This document shows positions 1 through 11,300 of a stretch of DNA of 64,000 nucleotides, in pieces. Under the pieces are notes generated by a model, which was not told the origin of the DNA, did no database searches, and saw only the letters and a program-made list of their open reading frames with translations. The stretch covers positions 868,001 through 932,000 of the forward strand of contig CBDEVI010000002.1 of assembly GCA_965243625.1 (NCBI GenBank). Reading direction: 5' to 3'. Every line of letters starts with the position of its first letter. The stretch's first letter is position 1. The stretch is from JAJECS01 sp965243625 (GTDB lineage: Bacteria; Chloroflexota; UBA11872). The translations under genes and the position numbers were made by a program.

Positions 1-109
1 CGTCCTCCATGGAGCCGTCGGCGTCCTCGAGCGCCCGCTTGACGTCCATGACGCCGGCGCCGGTCTCGGCCCGGAGCGCGCGAATATCTTCGATTGAGAC
101 TTTAGGCAT
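1..109 (-). CDS. tsf: Translation elongation factor Ts, N-terminal fragment
   Basis: Only the first 36 codons are inside the window; the gene runs off its left edge. The visible protein begins MPKVSIEDIRALRAETGAG and continues with VMDVKRALEDADG. This is the UBA-like N-terminal domain of EF-Ts, whose TGAG(V/I)xD(C/V)KxAL signature contacts EF-Tu. EF-Ts exchanges GDP on EF-Tu. The ATG lies inside the 3' end of rpsB (8-base overlap), so the two are almost certainly co-transcribed and translationally coupled. This is the usual rpsB-tsf order. Identity is secure despite truncation. Confidence 0.93.
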   Translation of the reverse strand, partial: MPKVSIEDIRALRAETGAGVMDVKRALEDADGSMED

Positions 110-1151
110 CGCTGGCGTCCTGTGGGGGTGTGGGCGGGCTCGGAGGTGACGCTGCGGCGCGCGGCTTGCGCCGGCCTCGCGGGGCGGTTCCGGCTTGCGC
201 CGCCGGCCGTCGTCGACCACGGGCGGCACGCGGGGCCGCTGCGGCGGATTCCGCCGCCGCCGGCTTCGCCGGGGCTGGAGCCGCGGGCTCGGCGGTTTCC
301 TGGGCTTCGGTGGATGGCGTCGCCGCCGCCGCTTCTCCGGCCGCTTCGAGCATGGCGGCCTCCATGTCGGCCGCGGATGCGCCCTGCTGCTCGGCGCGTG
401 CGGCGGCGGCCATGGCGGCTTCGGCTTCGCGGGCGGCTCGCACCGCGCGCTCGGCCTCGCGCCGCTCGTGCTCTTCGCGGCCGCCCAGGATGGCGTTGGC
501 GATTTGCTCGGTGATCGCTCGAACGGCGCGAATCGAGTCGTCGTTGCCCGGAATCACGTAGTCGACGACTTCGGGATCGCAGTTCGTGTCGGTGAGGGCG
601 ATGATGGGGATGTTCAGGCGCTGGGCCTCTTTGACGGCGATCGCCTCGCGCTTGGGATCGATGATGAAGAGCGCGGCGGGCAGCCGCGACAGGTTGCGAA
701 TGCCGCCCATCCGCTTCTCAAGCCGGGCCGTCTCGATGGCGTGCGCGTGCGCGGCCTTCTTGGACATGCGCTCGAAGTCGCCCGCCTGCTGGCGCGCCTG
801 CAGCTCGCGGAGGCGCTGCACGCGCGTCCGCAGGGTGTCGAAGTTTGTCAACGTGCCGCCGAGCCAGCGGTGCACCACGAAGTGCGCCCCGCAGCGCTCG
901 GCCTCCTCGCGCACCACTTCCTGCGCTTGCTGCTTGGTGCCGACGAAGATGATGTCGCCGCCGTCGGCCGACACCGAGCGCGTGAACGCCTGCGCGGCCA
1001 TCAGGCCGCGCACGGTGTGCTGCAGGTCGACGATGTGAATGCCGCCCCGGGACCCAAAAATAAACGGGCGCATCTTCGGGTTCCACCGTGGTGTGCGGTG
1101 ACCGAAGTGCACCCCGGCTTCCAACAGATCTCGCATGGTCGCAACCGCCAT
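102..1151 (-). CDS. rpsB: 30S ribosomal protein S2 with long Ala/Pro-rich C-terminal tail
   Basis: The core is typical S2: LLEAGVHFGHRTPRWNPKM at the N-terminus, the AHFVVHRWLGGTLTNF segment, then LPAALFIIDPKREAIAVKEA and IPIIALTDTNCDPEVVDYVI. I chose the ATG at 1151, giving MAVATMRDLL, because AAAGGA stands about 9 bases upstream; an in-frame upstream ATG would add 11 residues that S2 proteins lack. The protein is 349 residues, while S2 is usually 230-260. The excess is a tail from about residue 240, first a charged Ala/Glu/Arg stretch and then Ala/Pro followed by RGRRRP-type basic patches. The tail is in frame and without stops, so it looks like a real lineage extension. It assembles into the 30S head/body region. 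Confidence 0.96.
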   Translation of the reverse strand: MAVATMRDLLEAGVHFGHRTPRWNPKMRPFIFGSRGGIHIVDLQHTVRGLMAAQAFTRSVSADGGDIIFVGTKQQAQEVVREEAERCGAHFVVHRWLGGTLTNFDTLRTRVQRLRELQARQQAGDFERMSKKAAHAHAIETARLEKRMGGIRNLSRLPAALFIIDPKREAIAVKEAQRLNIPIIALTDTNCDPEVVDYVIPGNDDSIRAVRAITEQIANAILGGREEHERREAERAVRAAREAEAAMAAAARAEQQGASAADMEAAMLEAAGEAAAATPSTEAQETAEPAAPAPAKPAAAESAAAAPRAARGRRRPAAQAGTAPRGRRKPRAAASPPSPPTPPQDASDA

Positions 1152-1253
1152 GCCGCATCGTCCTTTCGTTTGCCCTTGGCTCATCCGCCGTCGTCGGCTC
1201 GGCTGCCAACCGCTTTCGCGGCAGGGCGCAGCAGATCAGACGGCGTGTGTATT

Positions 1254-1285
1254 CGCCCGCAGAAGACGGGCGTGCGCCAAGCATA
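1254..1285 (-). promoter_or_regulatory. Candidate rpsB promoter and leader hairpin
   Basis: On the minus strand a -10-like TATGCT (1280-1285) lies 128 bases upstream of the rpsB start. It is followed by a 6-bp perfect hairpin, CGCCCG/CGGGCG with a 7-base loop (1254-1272). S2 autoregulates through its own leader in several phyla, so the hairpin could be part of such an element, but I see no match to a known S2 leader. No clear -35 was found. Confidence 0.35.
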
Positions 1286-1327
1286 TCGCAGGCGGCTTGC
1301 CGGGCGGGTGCGGTCGCACCGGCGAGA

Positions 1328-4039
1328 TTACGTGCGTCGCCGCCTGCCTGACCGCCGGCGGCCGCGCCCGCCCTGGGCGGCGACTCGCTCGGCGCGAGCC
1401 GCCAGCAGCGCCACTGCTTCGTCCAGGGTGATCGAGGTCGGATCGCGGTCCTTTGGCAGGCTGGCGTTGAGCGTGCCGTCGGTGACATAGGGGCCGTAGC
1501 GGCCGTCGCGGACCGTGATGGGCGACTGTGAGGTTGGGTGAGCTCCCAGCTCGGCCAGCGGCGGTGCCGGCTCGCCCCGTCGGCGCGTTTGGCGCGGCGT
1601 GCGCAGCAGCTCGAGGGCTTCAGCCAGGTCGACGGAGGCCAGCTTCTCGTACCGCGCATTGCCGCGTCCGGGAAGACTGCGAGACTCGCCGCCGCATCTC
1701 ACGTAGGGGCCGTAGGGCCCGTCCTGCACCGTCACGTCCTCGCCCGTTTCGGGGTGCGTGCCGAGTCGCTTCGGATACGCGAGCAGCTCCAGCGCCTGGT
1801 CGAGGGTGATCGATTCGGGATCGATGGTGGGCCACACGCTGGTGGTCTGCGGGCGCTTCCGGCCGCCGGCTCCGCGCCCGGTCTGGACTTCGCCCCGCTG
1901 GAGATAGGCGCCGCGGCGACCTTGCTTGAGATAGATGGGCAGTCCCGATTCGGGATCGGCGCCGAGTGGCTGATCCCCCCGCGACGCCTGCTCCAGCAGC
2001 TCGGCGGCGGCGGCGGCGGTCAGTTGATCGGGTTCCAGGTCTTCCGGCACCCGCGCGCGTTGTTCGCCCTCCGCCGATTCGATGTAGGGGCCGTAGCGAC
2101 CGATGCGCACCGCCACCCGTGTGCCATTCGTTCCGGCCAGCGGGATCGTGCAGACGGCGCGCGCGTCGATGGCGTCCCAACTGGCGTCGATGCGGTGGTG
2201 CAGGCCGTCGCGCAGCATGGCCTCATTGCCGTTGGCCGACGCGCCGTCGGCGCCGAAATAGAACGCCGACAGCCAGGGCAGCGGGTCGAGATCGCCCGCG
2301 GCGACCCGGTCGAGCCCGTCTTCCATGCGCGCGGTGAAGTCGGCGTCGGCCAGCTCGGGGAAGTGCACGGCCATCAGCTGGATCACGGCGAACGCGTGCC
2401 AGCGGGGAACCAGCGCCGAGCCCTTGCGCGCCACGTATTTTTCTTGAATCGTCTCGAGAATGGTGGCGTAGGTGGACGGCCGACCGATATCCAGCCGCTC
2501 CAACTCGCGGATCAGGCTGGCCTCCGTCCAGCGGTCGGGCGGTCGGGTCGCGTGCTCGGTGGGTTCGATGTCCTGCACGTTCATGACATCGCCGCTCGAC
2601 ATGTCGGGAAGCACGCGGTCGTCGTCACCGTCACCGCCGCCGTAGATCCGCAGGAAGCCGTCGAAGACCACGATTTGCCCGTTGGCCTGGAACATGGCCG
2701 TCCCGTCGGCGCCGGCCAAAGCCTCGATCCGCACGCGCGTCCGCTCGAAGTTGGCGTCGCGCATCTGCGAGGCCAGCGTGCGTTGCCAGATCAGGGTGTA
2801 GAGCCGCTTGCCATTGGCGTCCACGTCGTTGCCAAGCTCGTCCGGGTGGCGGAATCGCTCGCCGGCGGGCCGGATGGCTTCGTGGGCCTCCTGCGCGCGA
2901 GCCGCTCGCGCCCGATATCGCCGCGGCTTCTCGGGCAGGTACTCCTTGCCGGCGCGCTCTACGACCTCGTCCCGCGCCGCGCTGATCGCCTGCTGGGACA
3001 GCGTGGGCGAGTCCGTGCGCATGTAGGTGATGTAGCCGCCTTCGTAGAGCTGCTGGGCCACCCGCATCGTTTGGCGGGCGCTGAAGCGCAATCGGCGCGA
3101 GGCAGCTTGCTGCAGCGTCGACGTGATGAACGGCGGCGCCGGGCGACGGGTCACCGGGCGCTTATCCACGCTGACGACGTGAAACTCCGCTTCGGCAAGC
3201 GCCGTCGCCAGGCGACGCGCGTCGGACTCGTCAATCCGGCGAACTCGGCGGTTGGGCAGCAAGGCGCCGGTCGATGGGTCGAAGTCGTCGCCGGTCGCAA
3301 CGTCCTGGCCGCCGAGACTGACCAGGCGCGCGGGAAACTTGGCGTCGGGGCGGTCGGCGGGCGCGAGTGTGGCCGTCAGGCCCCAGTACGCCGCGTGCAC
3401 GAAGGCCATGCGTTCGCGCTCGCGGTCGACGATGAGCCGCAACGCCGGGGTCTGCACGCGTCCGGCGGAGAGACCGCTCTGCACCTTTTTCCAAAGAACG
3501 GGTGACACGAGATACCCGATCAGCCGGTCCAGCACGCGACGCGCTTCCTGCGCATGCACCAGGTCCAGGTCGATGTCGCGCGTGCGTCCCAATGCCGCCT
3601 CGACGGCCGAGCGCGTGATCTCGTGGAACACCATGCGCCGGATCGGCAGCTTCGGCTTCAGGACCTCCACCAGGTGCCAGGCGATCGCCTCGCCCTCCCG
3701 GTCTTCGTCCGTGGCGATCAACAGCTCCCGGGCCGTCTTCAAATCGCTGCGCAGGTTGGCGACGACGCGCTTTCGGTCGGCGGGCACGATGTAGACGGGC
3801 CGGAAGCCCTCGTCCACGTTGACCGCCAGCGTGGCCCAGCTCTTGCCCTTGAGATTCTTGGGCACCTGGGCGGCGCTGGCCGGCAGGTCCCGCACGTGCC
3901 CCACCGAGGCCACGACCTTGTATTGCGACCCCAGGAATCGCTGCAGCGTGGCGGCCTTGGCGCCCGACTCCACTATGACGAGGTTCTTTCCCCCGCGGGT
4001 CCTGGTCGCCGCGGTGGCGGCGCGTTTGCGTGCGGCCAT
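1328..4039 (-). CDS. topA: DNA topoisomerase I (type IA), actinobacterial-style C-terminus
   Basis: Relaxes negative supercoils through a transient 5'-phosphotyrosine. The Toprim domain starts near residue 19 (NLVIVESGAKAATL) and carries DEDREGE at 111-117. The catalytic Tyr is about residue 339 in YITYMRTDSPTLS, and QSGLSAGRVQTPAL lies at 187-200. There are no CxxC zinc fingers. Instead at least four Toprim-associated C-terminal repeats follow (RIGRYGPYIE, RRGAYLQRGE, DGPYGPYVRC, DGRYGPYVTDG), then a basic RRRSGRRRRT tail, the arrangement seen in Actinobacteria and related phyla. I chose the ATG at 4039 (MAARKRAATAATRTRGG), 50 bases past the mfd stop; AAGGA stands about 14 bases upstream. 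A longer reading into mfd is possible but unlikely. 903 residues, co-directional with mfd upstream. Confidence 0.96.
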   Translation of the reverse strand: MAARKRAATAATRTRGGKNLVIVESGAKAATLQRFLGSQYKVVASVGHVRDLPASAAQVPKNLKGKSWATLAVNVDEGFRPVYIVPADRKRVVANLRSDLKTARELLIATDEDREGEAIAWHLVEVLKPKLPIRRMVFHEITRSAVEAALGRTRDIDLDLVHAQEARRVLDRLIGYLVSPVLWKKVQSGLSAGRVQTPALRLIVDRERERMAFVHAAYWGLTATLAPADRPDAKFPARLVSLGGQDVATGDDFDPSTGALLPNRRVRRIDESDARRLATALAEAEFHVVSVDKRPVTRRPAPPFITSTLQQAASRRLRFSARQTMRVAQQLYEGGYITYMRTDSPTLSQQAISAARDEVVERAGKEYLPEKPRRYRARAARAQEAHEAIRPAGERFRHPDELGNDVDANGKRLYTLIWQRTLASQMRDANFERTRVRIEALAGADGTAMFQANGQIVVFDGFLRIYGGGDGDDDRVLPDMSSGDVMNVQDIEPTEHATRPPDRWTEASLIRELERLDIGRPSTYATILETIQEKYVARKGSALVPRWHAFAVIQLMAVHFPELADADFTARMEDGLDRVAAGDLDPLPWLSAFYFGADGASANGNEAMLRDGLHHRIDASWDAIDARAVCTIPLAGTNGTRVAVRIGRYGPYIESAEGEQRARVPEDLEPDQLTAAAAAELLEQASRGDQPLGADPESGLPIYLKQGRRGAYLQRGEVQTGRGAGGRKRPQTTSVWPTIDPESITLDQALELLAYPKRLGTHPETGEDVTVQDGPYGPYVRCGGESRSLPGRGNARYEKLASVDLAEALELLRTPRQTRRRGEPAPPLAELGAHPTSQSPITVRDGRYGPYVTDGTLNASLPKDRDPTSITLDEAVALLAARAERVAAQGGRGRRRSGRRRRT

Positions 4040-4089
4040 GGTCGTGTCGGGTGTCCTTGCCTTTGTTGTTGCCTGGTGCGGTGCCGGCC

Positions 4090-7537
<3,448 letters not shown>

Positions 7538-7563
<26 letters not shown>

Positions 7564-8167
7564 GCTGTTGGTTCACCTCTTGCATCACGTCGGCCGGCGG
7601 TCGCGTCAGGAGCGCCCGCACCGCGTCGGCCGCGCGATCGAACGCTTCATCGATTGCCTCGCGCTCGGAGGCGGCGAATCGTTGCAGGACGTACGCGGCC
7701 GGGTCCATTTCCGGCGGCGGACGGCCGATCCCGATCTTCACACGCAGGAATTGGGCGCCGCCTACTACTTGCAGGATTGACTCGATGCCGCGATGTCCGC
7801 CCGACGATCCGCCGTGCCGCAGGCGCACGCGCGCAAACGCCAGATCGAGATCGTCTTGCACCACGATGAGACGGTCGACGGAGAGGCCGGCCGAGTCGAG
7901 CGCACGGCCCACGGCCGGTCCGGAGGCGTTGACGTAGGTCCTCGGCTTGAGAAGGGTCACGGACACGCCGGCAACCTCGCCCTGCCAGGTGAGCGCCTGG
8001 CGCGTGCGGCGCCAATCCCGCCGCCGGTCGGCCAGCCGGTCGCACACGTCGAAGCCTGCGTTGTGCCGCGTGCGCGCGTACTCCGGCCCGGGATTCCCCA
8101 GTCCAACGATCACGTAGGCCGGGCCGGCCTTCGCGGAGTCGCGTCGAAATCGCCGGAGCCAGCTCAC
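7538..8167 (-). CDS. pth: Peptidyl-tRNA hydrolase
   Basis: Releases peptides from peptidyl-tRNA that drops off the ribosome. The protein has the family N-terminus VIVGLGNPGPEYARTRHNAGF, with the catalytic His in the RHNAGF motif. It also has KPRTYVNASGPAV and VVQDDLDLAFARVRLRHGGSSGGHRGIES, which contains the conserved Asp and the GGHxG loop. The start taken is the GTG at 8167, whose last bases overlap the rsmA stop (GTGA), a standard coupling arrangement. It leaves 17 residues before the conserved core. An in-frame ATG at 8206 would add 13 residues overlapping rsmA. 209 residues with the chosen start. Confidence 0.93.
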
Positions 8168-8988
8168 GTGGCTAGCGACGCGGTCGTGGCGGTCGTTGAC
8201 CCGCATGTCAGCGCATCAGCCACGGCGTCCCATTCCTCGAGCGAGAGCGTCTCGGGCCGCCGCTTGGGATCGATGCCGCGCCTCTGCAGCGCCGCGGCGA
8301 CTCCGTCCGGCGCCCCCAGGGCGTTGGCCAGCTGCTTGCGCGGCTGCCCGAATGCCCGGCGGGCGGCGGCGATGCGGCGGGCGATGCGGTGGCGGACCGA
8401 AGGGTCGAGCGGCCTCGGCTTCAGGCGCAGCAGCGTGGAGGTGACCTTGGGTCGGGGCCGGAACGCGCCCGGCGGGATGTCGAAGAGCCGCCGCGGCTCC
8501 GCCAGCGACTGCACGATCACACTTAGCAGGCGCATCTTGCCGGGGGACGCGCAGGCGCGCTCGACCACGTCGCGTTGCAACAGGACCGTGAGGCTCAGCG
8601 GCGGGGCCGGCGACTCCAGCAGCTCCACCAGCAGCCGCGTGCCGACGCTGAAGGGCAGGTTCGCGACGACGTGGTAGTCGGAGACGCCCAGCGTGGCGAT
8701 GTCCAACGCCAGCGCGTCGGCATTGAGCACGGTGATCGCGTCGTCATGGACGAAGCGCTCGCGCAACTGCTCGGCCAGCTCACGCTCGACTTCGACCGCG
8801 ATCACCCGCGAGGCGAACGGGCGGAGCGCTTCGGTGAGCAACCCGGTGCCCGCCCCGATCTCGAGCACCACCGCGGCGGGCGGCAGCTGCGCCGCCTGGG
8901 CGATACGGCGCTGGATACCGCGGTCCACCAGGAAGTTCTGGCCGCGCCGGCGCGAAGGGCGAAACGCCGGCCGATCGGAGACACGCAT
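8164..8988 (-). CDS. rsmA: 16S rRNA (adenine1518/1519-N6)-dimethyltransferase
   Basis: KsgA/RsmA dimethylates two adjacent adenosines in helix 45 of 16S rRNA. Visible: RRRGQNFLVDRGIQRRI at the start, SAM motif I LEIGAGTGLLTEAL, VIAVEVERELAEQL (motif II acidic residue) and the catalytic NLPFSVGTRLLVELL (NLPF instead of the more common NLPY). The C-terminal domain has PRKQLANAL. The ATG at 8988 is taken; a TTG two codons earlier is possible. There is no Shine-Dalgarno, and a GATACT hexamer sits only 5 bases before the ATG, so a leaderless transcript is possible. First gene of the rsmA-pth-mfd cluster. Confidence 0.95.
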   Translation of the reverse strand: MRVSDRPAFRPSRRRGQNFLVDRGIQRRIAQAAQLPPAAVVLEIGAGTGLLTEALRPFASRVIAVEVERELAEQLRERFVHDDAITVLNADALALDIATLGVSDYHVVANLPFSVGTRLLVELLESPAPPLSLTVLLQRDVVERACASPGKMRLLSVIVQSLAEPRRLFDIPPGAFRPRPKVTSTLLRLKPRPLDPSVRHRIARRIAAARRAFGQPRKQLANALGAPDGVAAALQRRGIDPKRRPETLSLEEWDAVADALTCGSTTATTASLAT

Positions 8989-9030
8989 ACTCAAGTATCG
9001 AGCATGGGCGGGGCCGGGTCCGAACTCAAC

Positions 9031-9759
9031 TTAGCCAGCCAGGTACCCGCCGTCGGCCGCCAGCGTTTGTCCGGAAATGGCCCGGGCGTTGTCCGAGAGG
9101 AGATGGGCCACGCAGGCCGCGACTTCGGCGGCTTCCGCGTAGCGACTCATCGGCAGACGAGGCAGGCGCAGCGACAGGGCCTCCGGGTCGGCGCGCACGT
9201 TGGCCGTCATGCGGGTGGCGACGAGGCCCGGCGAGACGTTGTTGATCCGCACGTGGTGCCGCCATAGCTCCGGGGCCAACGCCGGCGCCAGCGCGTGGAG
9301 GGCGCCCTTGGCCGCGCAATAGTGCAACTGGCCCGGCTCGGCCACGATGGCTCGGATGGAGGTCATGTTCACGACGGCGCCGGATGCTCCACGCCGAATC
9401 AGGTCGCGTGCGACGGCCTGGATCAGGAACAACGGCCCACGCACGTGCACGTCCAGCATGCGGCTCCACTCGGCGGTTTCCAGCTCGTCGATGGACCGGC
9501 GCTCCGTGAATCCCGCGTTGTTGACGAGCGCATCCACGCCGCCGAGCCGCTGGGAAAGATCGTCGACCAGCGCGCGGCCCGCGGCGATGTCCGCGGCGTC
9601 GAGTTCGTGGGTTTCGATCCGGCCTTCGGCGGCGTGCGCGTGCACTGCGTCGTCGATGTCCGTGGCCGCGACGTAGTAGCCGTCGTCGGCCAGGCGCGAG
9701 GCGCAGGCCTGCCCGATGCCGTGGGCGGCGCCGGTGACGATGGCTACCGGGCGATCCAC
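9031..9759 (-). CDS. SDR-family oxidoreductase
   Basis: A classical short-chain dehydrogenase/reductase of 242 residues. It has the cofactor loop TGAAHGIG at 9-16, the acidic residue DID after beta-2 suggesting NAD(H) preference, NNAG at 80-83, catalytic Ser about 134 (NMTS), and YCAAK with Tyr147 and Lys151. The C-terminal ISGQTLAADGGYLAG is typical of FabG-like enzymes. The substrate cannot be told from sequence. Its start overlaps the end of the upstream SDR gene by 16 bases, so the two are coupled and may form a pair. Confidence 0.9.
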   Translation of the reverse strand: MDRPVAIVTGAAHGIGQACASRLADDGYYVAATDIDDAVHAHAAEGRIETHELDAADIAAGRALVDDLSQRLGGVDALVNNAGFTERRSIDELETAEWSRMLDVHVRGPLFLIQAVARDLIRRGASGAVVNMTSIRAIVAEPGQLHYCAAKGALHALAPALAPELWRHHVRINNVSPGLVATRMTANVRADPEALSLRLPRLPMSRYAEAAEVAACVAHLLSDNARAISGQTLAADGGYLAG

Positions 9760-10415
9760 TGCTGGGTGTGCCTTTCCGCAATCACCAGGGTTGATCCGGT
9801 GACGTAGCTGGCGTCGGACGAGGCCACGAACGCCACGGCCTCGGCAATGGCCGCCGGATCGTCTCGAACGCTCGCGGCGGCGACCCCGGCGACGCGGATT
9901 CCGAACGGGGCAAGCTCGACGCCCGCGGCGCGCGTGAGCATCTCCGCCGCGCCGGCCATCGCACCGCCGAGCGCATGGTCGTCACCGCCGAGGGGGAACA
10001 CGTTCACGACACACCCGTTGCCTGCCTCCCGCAGCTGCTCCGTGGCCGCCCGCACGCCGTGCATGAGGCCGACCAGCGCGGCGTCGAATGACTCGGTGAG
10101 GTCGTCTTCGGACAGCGCCAGGAAGGGGGCCGGCGGCGAGTCGTCGACCAGGTTCACCACCAGGTCCAGCCGCGCCCAGCGATCTCGCGCCGCTTGCACG
10201 GCGCGGCGGGTCGACGTCCAGTCCCGGGCATTCATCTCGAGTCCCACCGCCTCTCCGCCGTCGGCACGGATGGCATCCGCGGCCGCGCAGGCGGCACCGC
10301 GGTCGGCGTCGGCAAAGGCCACGTGCGCTCCGTCACGCGCGAGGCGACGTCCGATCGCTTGCGAGGTGAGGGATCCGGCGGCGGTGAGGAGGACGGCGCG
10401 GGCGTCGGGTGGCAC
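9744..10415 (-). CDS. Degenerate SDR-fold protein, likely non-catalytic
   Basis: About 223 residues with the SDR fold, recognisable from LARDGAHVAFADADRG, LDLVVNLVDD, and AAEMLTRAAGVELAPFGIRVAGVA near the C-terminus. The functional residues are gone. The glycine loop TGxxxGxG reads TAAGSLTS, NNAG reads NLVDD, and the region aligned with YxxxK reads GGAMAG, leaving neither Tyr nor Lys. I infer a pseudo-enzyme, perhaps a regulatory or structural partner of the intact SDR whose start it overlaps. The start is uncertain: GTG at 10415 puts the Rossmann strand close to the N-terminus, while a TTG at 10454 would add 13 residues. No frameshift is visible, so it is not an obvious pseudogene. Confidence 0.75.
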   Translation of the reverse strand: MPPDARAVLLTAAGSLTSQAIGRRLARDGAHVAFADADRGAACAAADAIRADGGEAVGLEMNARDWTSTRRAVQAARDRWARLDLVVNLVDDSPPAPFLALSEDDLTESFDAALVGLMHGVRAATEQLREAGNGCVVNVFPLGGDDHALGGAMAGAAEMLTRAAGVELAPFGIRVAGVAAASVRDDPAAIAEAVAFVASSDASYVTGSTLVIAERHTQQWIAR

Positions 10416-10486
10416 GTGTGGATGGGGGATCGCTGCCGCGCCGGAGCGTAGCAAAGGGGGTTTGGCACGCCGCGAAACGGCGGCGG

Positions 10487-11113
10487 TCAGTTTGGCGTCG
10501 TCGCCATGCGGTATTCCAAGTAGCGCCGCGCCGCACGGGCCGCCCGCCCGCGATGGCTGACGCGGTTCTTTTCGTCGGGCGTCAGCTCCGCCATGGTCCG
10601 ATCACCCGTGCCGACGATGAACAGTGGGTCGTAGCCGAACCCTTGCCCGCCTCGTGGCGCCTTCGCGATGCGGCCCTCGCAGCTGCGAACGGCGGTGTAC
10701 ACGATCGAGCCGTCCGGCGCCGCCACTGCCACCGCGCATTGGAAGCGCGCGGTGCGCTGCGCCTCGGGCACATCGGCCAGGGCCGCCAGTAGCTTGGCAT
10801 TGCGCGCCTCGTCGTTGGCGTTGGGTCCGGCGTAGCGCGCCGACCGTACGCCCGGCGCGCCCCCCAGCGCGTCAACTTCCAATCCGGAATCGTCGGCCAG
10901 GCTCCAGGCCCGGCAGGCTAGGGCGTAGACCACTGCCTTGAGCCGCGCGTTTTGCAGGAAGGTGGCGCCGGTCTCGTCAACCTGGAGCGGAGAGCCGAAG
11001 TCGCCTGGCGGCACGATCCGAACCGGCGACCCGCGGAACAGCCGCCGGAACTCGGCCAGCTTGTGCGGACTGCCGCTGGCGAGCACGACGGCGGACGCTT
11101 GGGACCAGCGCAC
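10487..11113 (-). CDS. rdgB: XTP/dITP diphosphatase (RdgB/HAM1 family)
   Basis: Hydrolyses non-canonical purine nucleoside triphosphates (XTP, dITP, ITP) to monophosphates, keeping them out of DNA and RNA. The 208-residue protein has VVLASGSPHKLAEFRRLF (the substrate-binding loop, normally TxNxHKxxE), LADDSGLEVDALGGAPGVRS with the metal-binding Asp pair, GQGFGYDPLF and KNRVSHRGRA. The start is GTG at 11113 with AAGG about 4 bases upstream; no better start is seen. Divergent from the corrinoid protein gene. Confidence 0.94.
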   Translation of the reverse strand: MRWSQASAVVLASGSPHKLAEFRRLFRGSPVRIVPPGDFGSPLQVDETGATFLQNARLKAVVYALACRAWSLADDSGLEVDALGGAPGVRSARYAGPNANDEARNAKLLAALADVPEAQRTARFQCAVAVAAPDGSIVYTAVRSCEGRIAKAPRGGQGFGYDPLFIVGTGDRTMAELTPDEKNRVSHRGRAARAARRYLEYRMATTPN

Positions 11114-11300
11114 GAGACCTTTTCACCAATGTCGGGCAGCCCATCGTGGCACGGCGGCCGGCGACCGTGGGCGACTCGATTGGCGGTGGCGGCGGTCGTG
11201 GTGATGGTACGCTCGCGGCTGGACCGGGTCCGTACGCGCAAAGTGGAGAAGGACGCGGCGGAGGGCCGGCAACACTTCCCCCCACGACCCAGGACGTGCA

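Noticed and set aside
11114..11300. Cobalamin riboswitch before the corrinoid protein gene
   Set aside because: No match to the B12-box or the adjacent conserved stems, and the spacer is only 187 bases shared with rdgB.
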